From contig JADZDV010000138.1 of the NCBI GenBank assembly GCA_020850915.1, positions 1 through 19,592 of the forward strand: 19,592 nt of DNA. The letters run 5' to 3'. The first letter of the stretch is position 1; the number at the start of each line of letters is the position of its first letter. This document shows, piece by piece, positions 13,770 through 19,592 of this stretch. Made by a program: the position numbers and the translations under genes. A model generated the notes under the pieces. It was not told where the DNA came from and ran no database searches. It saw only the letters and a program-made list of their open reading frames with translations. The stretch comes from Chloroflexota bacterium (GTDB taxonomy: Bacteria > Chloroflexota > UBA6077 > JADZDV01).

Positions 13770-15365
13770 GTGCTCACTCCGCGGCCGCTTGAGCTAACGG
13801 CGCCTCTGCCCGGCGAGCCTGCCGGGGCAGAGCGAGTGGAGTCGGCCAGGATTCCGCTCGCCCTGGAGCCGGCGACGCTCCTGGCCGGGCTGGCGGCGGC
13901 GTTTGTCGCGAGCACGCTCTCACTGCACCTCTTCGCCCAGTTCGGCGTCGCGCCAGCGGCCGAGTTGTTTGTGATGTCGGCCGCCGGCCTGATCGCCCGG
14001 CCGCGACAGCGCTGGTCAGCCTGGCTCGACGACGGCCGACGACGGATGCTGGTGGCGTTTGCTGCCACTGGCGCTGTCGGGGCGGGCAGCGCGCTGATGC
14101 TCGCCAGCGCCCTGCCGTTTGCGCTTGGACAGCGTGATCTGGTCGGCACGGTGCTCCTGCTCGGCAGTCTCGCCGCCGCCGCCGCTATGCTGGTGGCGGT
14201 CGGACTGACGGCGCGGCGCCGCGTGCACCGGCTGGCCGTTGGCGACGCCGGCGCGACGGGGGCGGTGCCGGCCAGGGGGTCGGCCGCTTCGGGCGCCGTG
14301 GTGCTCGGGCTGGCGCTGGGCCTCTGGGGCGCACCGGGCCTGCTACCCCAACTGCCGTACCCATCGATGTCGGCCTTTGGCCTGGGTCTGCTCGGCAATC
14401 CGTTCGCCCTGGGACTTTTCGCGGTCGCTCTCCTCATTCGCCCGTTCGGGCCGGCCACCTTCGGCGTGGACTTCGCGAGCGCGCCGATCGGTCCGGGGAT
14501 GCTTGTCGGCGCGGGGCTGGCAGCCTTCGCGCAGATGCTGCGCTCGCAGGGGCGACAGATCGCGGACGCGGGGTTGTCGAGCGCTCCCCTCCCTCCGCCG
14601 CCCCTCTGGCCAGCGCGCCGTGCGGTCCTCGCCGCGCTGGCCGTCTTCCCGATCGCCGGCCTGCTGCTGGCTGCTCGGATCGGCAGCTTTGACGCCTGGA
14701 CCTGGCTTCAAGCGGCGGGGGTTGGACTGCTCGCGCTGCTGGTGGTCCTGCTGCTGGTCGCGCGACAGCCACTTCCGTCGCACGCGAGCGGGGTTGGCGC
14801 AGCGGTGGCCGTCTCCCTCGTCGGGTTCTCGTTCGGCCTGCCGCTGCTGGTCGCGGTGCTTCTCGCATCCCTCGTGGCGGCCGTCGTGCCGCTCGCCGTC
14901 CAGACGGTCTACCTGGTGGCCGAGGTGTGCCTGCGCCGCCAGACGGAGGGCGCCTACCAGATCGGCCTCGCCGCGATGCTGGGGCTCGGGGTGGCGCTCG
15001 CCGTGGACGCGGCTTTCGCGGTCACCTACCTCGAAGCGGGCTATGTGCCCCCGGCTGACCGCGCCATCGCGTTGTTCGTGGCACAGCTCCAGGCGCCGCG
15101 CATGCTGGGCGCGCTCTGGCCCTGGCTCGTACTGGGCGGCGCCGTCCAGCTTCTCGGTGGCGCCGGCCGACACGCCGGTCTGCTGCTGGCGAGCGGCCTG
15201 GTGTTGGACAATCCAACGGCTGGTTGGACGCTCCTGCTCGCCCTGGTGACCCGCGCCGCGCTAAGCTCCCTGCCGCGTCTGCACAGCGGTCGGACGCTCG
15301 CGATCGCCGGTATGGCGTGCGTGTTTGGCGAGGTCGTGGCGTTCGCCTGTCGTTTGAGAGCGTGA
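13770..15365 (+). CDS. Polytopic membrane protein of unknown family (531 residues)
   Basis: The sequence is dominated by hydrophobic segments; I count about 12-14 likely helices, among them residues 35-55, 93-115, 124-147, 174-193, 204-223, 284-302, 311-331, 341-380 and four more to the C-terminus. A central part with LPQLPYPSMSAFGLGLLGN and IGPGMLVGAGLAAFAQML faintly recalls OPT-family peptide or metal-chelate transporters, but I cannot establish that. It has no ATPase or solute-binding domain. It starts at GTG 13770 with GAGGGACG upstream and lies 25 bases after the lyase gene, so it is in the same operon. A substrate transporter for the pathway is the natural guess. Confidence 0.7.
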   Translation: MLTPRPLELTAPLPGEPAGAERVESARIPLALEPATLLAGLAAAFVASTLSLHLFAQFGVAPAAELFVMSAAGLIARPRQRWSAWLDDGRRRMLVAFAATGAVGAGSALMLASALPFALGQRDLVGTVLLLGSLAAAAAMLVAVGLTARRRVHRLAVGDAGATGAVPARGSAASGAVVLGLALGLWGAPGLLPQLPYPSMSAFGLGLLGNPFALGLFAVALLIRPFGPATFGVDFASAPIGPGMLVGAGLAAFAQMLRSQGRQIADAGLSSAPLPPPPLWPARRAVLAALAVFPIAGLLLAARIGSFDAWTWLQAAGVGLLALLVVLLLVARQPLPSHASGVGAAVAVSLVGFSFGLPLLVAVLLASLVAAVVPLAVQTVYLVAEVCLRRQTEGAYQIGLAAMLGLGVALAVDAAFAVTYLEAGYVPPADRAIALFVAQLQAPRMLGALWPWLVLGGAVQLLGGAGRHAGLLLASGLVLDNPTAGWTLLLALVTRAALSSLPRLHSGRTLAIAGMACVFGEVVAFACRLRA

Positions 15366-15419
15366 CGCTCGAGCGTGTGACGTTCCGAGCGGGACGCGTA
15401 CCTCCGAAAGGTCAGCAAC

Positions 15420-16499
15420 ATGAAGATCACCGCTATCGAGACCTCCGTCCTCCAGGTCCCAAACGCCCCACCGTGGTCCACCTACTACCCGGAGAACTGC
15501 TATGTCGTCGCGAGGATCAAGACCGACGAGGGGCTGGAGGGGCTGGGCTACACCGCGACCGTTGGGACCGCCGGCTCGGAGGCGATCCGAGCTGATCTCG
15601 AGGCGCGGCTCGTACCGCTCCTGGTCGGGCGTGACCCCCTGCGGATCAGCGAGAACTGGCAGGAGATGTACGTCGCGGACCGGGGGCTGCGGAAGAAGGG
15701 CGTCTCAGTCTATGCCATGAGCGCGCTGGACATCGGCTGCTGGGACCTGCTTGGCAAGGCGACAGGCCGGCCGGTCTGGCAGCTTCTCGGCGGCTCGCCG
15801 GACCCGATTCCGGCCTATGGTAGCGGCGGGTTCATTGGCTACACGATCGACACCATCGTCGGGGAGGCTGAGAGCCTGATTGCGAAGGGCTGCCGCCACT
15901 ACAAGATGAAAGTTGGCGTGCCAAACCTGATGGAGAACGTCGAGCGGGTCCGAGCGGTCCGGAAGGCGCTCGGAGACGACATCAAGCTCATGCTGGACGT
16001 GAACCAGCGCTGGGACGCGCTCACGAGCATCCAGATGGGCCGCAAGCTGGAGCCGTACGACATCTTCTGGTACGAGGAGCCGGTTCTCGCCGACCATATC
16101 GCCCAGTGCGCACAGGTCGCGCGCTCGATCGACATCCCGACCGCCACGGGCGAGAACGAGTACACCCGGTACGGTTTCCGCGACCTCATCGAGCGGCAGG
16201 CTGCTTACTACTTGAACCCGGACATCCATCGCTGCGGCGGCATCACCGAGTTCATGCGGATCGCTCACCTGGCAGCGGCGCACGACCTGCCGATCGCGCC
16301 CCACGTCGCGCCGGAGCTCTCCATCCAGGTGATGGCGGCAATCCCAAACCGGGCGCTCGTCGAGTGGCCGTCCGGCCAGCCGGCGGAGCTGTGGCGCGAC
16401 CCGATCGAGCTGGTGGACGGCGCCGTCCCGCTCCCCGACCGGCCCGGGCACGGCATGGAGTTCAGCGACGAGGCGGTCAAGCGCTACAGCGTGGCTTGA
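15420..16499 (+). CDS. Mandelate racemase/muconate-lactonizing enzyme family protein
   Basis: The 359-residue enolase-superfamily enzyme has a capping domain (residues 1-125) and a modified TIM barrel. Visible catalytic residues are the KxK pair Lys162/Lys164 in YKMKVG, and metal ligands Asp193 (MLDVNQ), Glu219 (WYEEP) and Glu245 (TGENEY). A His-Asp dyad follows with Asp268 (NPDIHRCGG) and His295 (APHVAPEL). This set places it in the mandelate racemase subgroup, which removes a proton next to a carboxylate for racemisation or acid-sugar dehydration. The specific substrate cannot be read. The start is ATG 15420, preceded by GAAAGG, 54 bases after the membrane-protein gene. It is the last intact gene of this run. 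Confidence 0.9.
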   Translation: MKITAIETSVLQVPNAPPWSTYYPENCYVVARIKTDEGLEGLGYTATVGTAGSEAIRADLEARLVPLLVGRDPLRISENWQEMYVADRGLRKKGVSVYAMSALDIGCWDLLGKATGRPVWQLLGGSPDPIPAYGSGGFIGYTIDTIVGEAESLIAKGCRHYKMKVGVPNLMENVERVRAVRKALGDDIKLMLDVNQRWDALTSIQMGRKLEPYDIFWYEEPVLADHIAQCAQVARSIDIPTATGENEYTRYGFRDLIERQAAYYLNPDIHRCGGITEFMRIAHLAAAHDLPIAPHVAPELSIQVMAAIPNRALVEWPSGQPAELWRDPIELVDGAVPLPDRPGHGMEFSDEAVKRYSVA

Positions 16500-16564
16500 G
16501 CAGCAACCGCCCAGGTCACCTCGCGAGCAGGCCAGTCGTCCAACGAGTCCCGCCGGAACCCGTT

Positions 16565-16842
16565 GTGTTCCGCCTCCCTGAAGGGATCGGCTGTGCAACG
16601 CGGGAAGAACACATCTGGACGCCACCCGTCGTCACTCCCAACGAGGCCGAAGAAAGCTGTTCCTCACAAGCCTGGGTCCTGGATGGTCGTGACGGCAGTC
16701 ATGCCGTATACGGCCAGACGGAGGCTGGTCGGTACCTGATGGTGTTTCTCTACCCGCGAGGTCAGGGGGTATTAGCCTCGCAACTGTCCGGGACATGACG
16801 GAAACTGAAAGACGGCGCTACCGGGCCCAACGCAAGAGGTAA
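16565..16842 (+). pseudogene. BrnT-like toxin, frameshifted
   Basis: From GTG 16565 the frame reads MFRLPEGIGCATREEHIW, then VTPNEAEESC, WVLDGRDGSHAVYGQTEAGR and YLMVFLYPRGQG. This is the layout of BrnT-type ribonuclease toxins (H/E-rich first helix, GQTEAGRYL strand). The frame breaks at a run of five G (16765-16769). Adding one G restores SLATVRDMTETERRRYRAQ and the stop at 16840-16842, which is the classic BrnT C-terminus (A-R-D-M-T-x-x-E-R-R-R-Y). Without that base the chain ends early at 16798. A normal family member has about 90 residues, as here when repaired. The antitoxin remnant follows 9 bases later. Confidence 0.65.
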
Positions 16843-16851
16843 ATCAGAACG

Positions 16852-17139
16852 ATGGCTAAGCGGGCTGAGACCGAGGTACGAGAGCTCCCTGCATTGAGCG
16901 ATGAGGCAGAGGCCGCTGCCTTCTGGGATTCCCACAGTCCGCTCGACTACCCGGAGGACTTTGCACAGACGGATGTCACCTTTGCGCGTCCACTCACCAA
17001 GCGCGGGCTGACCATCAAGCTCAACGAATAGACTATTGAGCAGCTCCGGCAGCTCGCTCTCCAGAAAGGAATAGGTCCGACCACATCGGTCCGCATGTGG
17101 GTCCTGGAACGCCTCAACGCCGAGGGAACGTCTCGATAA
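16852..17139 (+). pseudogene. BrnA/CopG-like antitoxin with an in-frame amber stop
   Basis: ATG 16852 opens MAKRAETEVRELPALSDEAE, followed by AFWDSHSPLDYPEDF, a typical start for BrnA-type antitoxins. RPLTKRGLTIKLNE is the DNA-binding strand of a ribbon-helix-helix. Codon 60 is TAG (17029-17031). The same frame then continues TIEQLRQLALQKG and TTSVRMWVLERLNAEG, the two helices, to TAA 17137-17139. The stop removes both helices, so no DNA-binding dimer can form. A single base change (for example GAG or CAG to TAG) explains it. Together with the toxin this is a dead type II module. Confidence 0.7.
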
Positions 17140-17247
17140 GCTGTTCTGGTCCGCTCGACCGGTCGCCGCGTGGGCGGTAGCATCCCCAGGCCACGATTCG
17201 GGCGCTTGGCGAGGGCGGCGCCGGCTGGCGGGGTGAGGCGCGATCAG

Positions 17248-18413
17248 ATGGTGCGGAGCGTGGCGCGTCGAGCCATGCTATCGTGTGCGCTTCGGACCAC
17301 GCCTCTGCTCGCGCTCTCGCCAATTCTCGCGGCCTGCGAGCGAACCGGCTCGACGGAGCAAGCCAGGCCGGCAGCGCCCGCGCCTCTGGTCGCTCCAACG
17401 GCTGTGGCGGCTCCGCCGGTCACCGGCGCCCCGCCCGAGCCCACGCTCACCGACACCCCGGCGCCGCTGGCGGCGCCGACGGCCCGCGCTGGCCCACTCA
17501 AGCTGGTCTACGGCATGGACGGCTACAGCGCCCTGAATCTCGTCCCGATCGTCGCCGCTGAGAAGCCGGAGCTCATGCTCCAGCAGCGGCTTGCACTGGA
17601 AGTGGTCGTCACGGGCAACAGCACCGCCTCCGTGCAGGCGTTGCTCGGCGGGTCGGTCTCGCTTGCCGGCGCCGCGACGGAGGCGGCGTGGTCTGCCCAG
17701 ACGACGTCCCAGGACCTCAAGCAGATCGCGGCAGTGGCGAACGGCACGCCTTACAGCCTGGTCGCCGGCCCGGACTTCAAGCAGGTCTCAGACCTGAAGA
17801 GAAAGCCGATCGGGGTAACGGCCGCGTCTGGAGGGATCGACACCACGGCAGCGCGGCTGATCCTGTCCGAGAACGGCCTGAAGTCCGGGGAGTACTTGCT
17901 CATATCTCTGGGACCGCGGTCTGACCGCGCCGCTGCGCTCCACGCCGGCACTGTGGCAGCGGTGGTAAGCCTCGAGCCCGACGTGTCGCGGCTCTCGGAG
18001 GCGGGTTTTGCTATCCTGGACGTTGGCGACGACCACCCCCGGTTGCGAGATCTCCAGCCGGCCGTCGTGCTGTCACGTAAGAGCTGGTACGACAGGAGCA
18101 TGTGCGCTGCACTGGCCTATCCGCGGGGGGGGCCGTCGTCGCGACGAAGTGGCTGTACGATCCAGGCAACCGTGACGAGCTGCTCACGATCATCGCGCGA
18201 ACCTTGAAGGTGGAGCTGCCACAGGCCGCTGCCGTGTACGATCGTCACCTGGTGAAGTTGAAAACACCACCCCTCGATCCGCGGGTGGACATTGCCAACG
18301 AGGGCCAGCTCGCCATCACGATCAAGATGCTTGGTCTGGGCAGCCCGCCAGGCGACCCGTCAGGGCTGATCGACAATCGCATCGCCGAGCAGGCGTTAGG
18401 AGCGCAGACATGA
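17248..18413 (+). pseudogene. NMT1/TauA-like ABC substrate-binding lipoprotein, frameshifted
   Basis: ATG 17248 gives a lipoprotein signal peptide ending LSPILAAC, with lipid-attachment Cys30. A Pro/Ala/Thr-rich spacer to about residue 85 follows, then a periplasmic-binding fold: KLVYGMDGYSALNLVPIVAA, QALLGGSVSLAGAATEAAW, VSDLKRKPIGVTAASGG and AVVSLEPDVSRLSEAG. This is the NitT/TauT/NMT1 (THI5-like) arrangement used for sulfonates, pyrimidines or aromatic acids. The frame breaks at a run of eight G (18125-18132). With nine G it continues GAVVATKWLYDPGNRDELL to TGA 18411-18413, giving about 388 residues in all. Uncorrected, the chain ends at 18207. No permease or ATPase lies in the window. The stop overlaps the next ATG. 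Confidence 0.75.
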
Positions 18414-19276
18414 AGATCGGGATCGGCTTACCCTCGCAGCCTGGCACGACTGGCCAACGGCTGGCGGACTGGGCGATGCGCGCGGATGCTGGCCCGTTCT
18501 CCAGTCTCGGCATGACCGACCGGCTCATCTACGGCAACATCGACCCGCTGATGGCGATGGCCGCCGCCGCCGTGGTGACGCGGCGCGTCGAACTGATCAC
18601 CAGTGTCATCATCGCGCCGCTCCATACCGCCGGCACGCTTGCCAAGCAGGCGCTCAGCCTCGACGCCCTCTCCGGCGGACGCTTCACGCTGGGCGTGGGT
18701 ATCGGCAGTCGCGAACCGGACTGCCGGGTCGCGCCAACTGACATCCACCAGCGTGGAAAGACGTTCGAGACGCAGCTCGAGGTCCTGCGCCGGGCGCTCC
18801 GGGGAGAGCCGCTGGGGCCCGACCTCGATCCAATCGGTCCGCTCCCCGTCCGGCCGGGCGGCGTGCCACTGCTCATCGGCGGCCTGACACCGGTCGCGGT
18901 CCAGAGGGTCAGCCGGTGGGCGGATGGCTTCATCGCCGCTGGTCGGGTGGGTGACGCGGCCGCCGCGAGACAGCTCTTCGAGGTCGCGCTCGAATCCTGG
19001 CGGGCGTCGGGGCGTGCGGGGCGCCCGCTGTTCCTGAGCAACCTGTACTTTGGACTCGGCCCGAACGGCGCGGACCGCGCCGGGGCGTACCTCAGCCGCT
19101 ACTATGCTCGCCCGGGGCAGGCGCAGGCGGATTTCACGGTGAGCGCACCGAGCACGCCCGCTGCCGTCCGGGAGACGGTCCGCGTCTTCGAAGACGCCGG
19201 CCTGGACGAAGTGATCTTCCAGCCCGCTATCGGTGAACTGGACCAGGTGGACCGCCTGGCCGACGCGATCGGCTGA
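18410..19276 (+). CDS. LLM-class flavin- or F420-dependent oxidoreductase
   Basis: The 288-residue bacterial-luciferase-like TIM barrel shows MKIGIGLPSQ at the start, then ITSVIIAPLHTAGTLAKQAL and SGGRFTLGVGIGSREPDC, the phosphate-binding region of LLM enzymes. PLLIGGLTPVAVQRVSRWAD and GLDEVIFQPA close the barrel. Such enzymes oxidise or monooxygenate organic substrates with FMN or F420; the substrate and cofactor cannot be decided. It is slightly shorter than usual (about 300-350). ATG 18410 overlaps the stop of the substrate-binding gene (ATGA), so the two were expressed together, as is common for uptake-plus-oxidation pairs for sulfonates or heterocycles. Confidence 0.85.
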   Translation: MKIGIGLPSQPGTTGQRLADWAMRADAGPFSSLGMTDRLIYGNIDPLMAMAAAAVVTRRVELITSVIIAPLHTAGTLAKQALSLDALSGGRFTLGVGIGSREPDCRVAPTDIHQRGKTFETQLEVLRRALRGEPLGPDLDPIGPLPVRPGGVPLLIGGLTPVAVQRVSRWADGFIAAGRVGDAAAARQLFEVALESWRASGRAGRPLFLSNLYFGLGPNGADRAGAYLSRYYARPGQAQADFTVSAPSTPAAVRETVRVFEDAGLDEVIFQPAIGELDQVDRLADAIG

Positions 19277-19295
19277 GCGGCTGCCGCGATCGAGT

Positions 19296-19324
19296 TTGAC
19301 AACGTCCCTCGTCCTACCTAGAAT
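19296..19324 (+). promoter_or_regulatory. Strong sigma-70-type promoter of the coxS operon
   Basis: A perfect -35 TTGACA (19296-19301) and a near-consensus -10 TAGAAT (19319-19324) are separated by exactly 17 bases, immediately after the oxidoreductase gene. Transcription would start near 19331, leaving a leader of roughly 110 bases before coxS. This is the best promoter in the window and shows that the structural hydroxylase genes have their own start, separate from the accessory operon. Confidence 0.8.
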
Positions 19325-19441
19325 CCGGGAACACGCCTTCCCCCAGGAAGGTCTTCCGGCGGGACGACCCGCGCGGTTGTGACTCGCTTGATCGACGAGC
19401 CCGGCGAGGCCGATCCGTGGATCCGTGGAGGGAGAAGCTTG
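19325..19441 (+). promoter_or_regulatory. coxS 5' leader with small hairpins and a tandem octamer
   Basis: The leader has a short inverted repeat CTTCC-CCCAG-GAAG near 19337-19350. Further on is a tandem repeat of ATCCGTGG (19413-19428), then the ribosome site GGAGGGAGA ending about 8 bases before the GTG. The folding potential is modest and matches no riboswitch class I know, including the molybdenum cofactor motif. Confidence 0.35.
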
Positions 19442-19592
19442 GTGGCACACAGCGTCACGCTAACCATCAACGGCCAGCAGCACAGCAACGAGGTTGAGCC
19501 GCGGCTGCTGCTGGTCCACTACATTCGCGACGTGCTCGGCCTGACCGGCACGCACGTGGGCTGCGACACGAGCCAGTGCGGCGCCTGCACCA
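19442..19592 (+). CDS. coxS: CO dehydrogenase-family small [2Fe-2S] subunit (CoxS-like), 3' outside window
   Basis: The 50 visible residues start [12 protein letters not shown] and contain [20 protein letters not shown], then TSQCGACT. Cys41, Cys46 and Cys49 are three of the four ligands of the N-terminal plant-ferredoxin-type cluster, in the invariant [10 protein letters not shown] pattern of xanthine-dehydrogenase-family small subunits. The fourth ligand and the second cluster lie beyond the end. The subunit passes electrons from the molybdenum site to the flavin subunit. Whether the enzyme oxidises CO depends on the large subunit (active-site loop AYXCSFR in true CO dehydrogenases), which is not in view. 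GTG 19442 is well supported by its ribosome site. Confidence 0.9.
   Translation, partial: MAHSVTLTINGQQHSNEVEPRLLLVHYIRDVLGLTGTHVGCDTSQCGACT

Noticed and set aside
14343..15173. Very hydrophilic minus-strand frame opposite the membrane protein
   Set aside because: Hydrophilic Arg/Glu/Gln-rich frames are the expected complement of hydrophobic codons; no ribosome site or motif.
1..19592. CRISPR array, rRNA, tRNA or replication origin
   Set aside because: No regularly spaced identical repeats, no rRNA or tRNA core motifs and no DnaA-box cluster were seen on either strand.

Overview
The window is GC-rich with compact, mostly plus-strand operons and frequent GTG starts. Protein content (XdhC/MoxR/VWA maturation genes, molybdopterin enzymes, a Thr/Pro-rich surface protein, an F420/FMN luciferase-like oxidoreductase) suggests a soil or thermophilic bacterium, most likely Chloroflexota (Thermomicrobia-like) and less likely Actinomycetota. 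That placement is inference from gene style, with no rRNA or marker gene to confirm it.

Left part (1-5470) is an eroded, mixed region. It holds the tail of an unknown plus-strand gene, and a minus-strand secreted Thr/Pro-rich protein whose frame is broken by a short IS21-like terminus. Behind it lies an orphan OmpR/PhoB-type winged-helix regulator, with four GTCAT-type repeats at an exact 11-bp period between regulator and target. A SAM methyltransferase (preceded by a coupled 16-codon leader ORF) and a ScyD/ScyE-like beta-propeller protein follow. Then come three damaged genes in a row: the N-terminus of a GT39-type membrane glycosyltransferase, joined by deletion to a histidine-kinase remnant, then a frameshifted response regulator. 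An intact YdcF-like membrane protein faces them.

Middle part (5602-16499) is an orderly plus-strand molybdenum-hydroxylase accessory locus. coxG and moeA form one pair. Then comes a tightly packed run: coxD (MoxR AAA+), coxE (VWA), two XdhC/CoxF-type proteins, a MocA-like cytidylyltransferase, a zinc-ribbon Nudix hydrolase, a second MoeA-like molybdopterin-binding protein, an HMG-CoA-lyase-family aldolase, a 531-residue membrane protein and a mandelate-racemase/enolase-superfamily enzyme. Several junctions overlap by 1-8 bases, which implies translational coupling.

Right part (16500-19592) holds a doubly inactivated BrnT/BrnA-like toxin-antitoxin pair, a frameshifted NMT1/TauA-type substrate-binding lipoprotein, a luciferase-like oxidoreductase overlapping it, and the start of a CoxS-type [2Fe-2S] subunit behind an almost ideal sigma-70-type promoter. 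The window ends inside coxS, so the medium and large hydroxylase subunits are expected just beyond. Taken together, the locus looks like a complete maturation kit for a CO-dehydrogenase-family hydroxylase, bundled with carbon-chain catabolic enzymes (aldolase, enolase-type dehydratase or racemase, oxidoreductase, solute receptor). The natural substrate may therefore be an organic molecule rather than CO. All four single-base frameshifts I found lie in runs of G, so sequencing error must be excluded before those genes are called dead.
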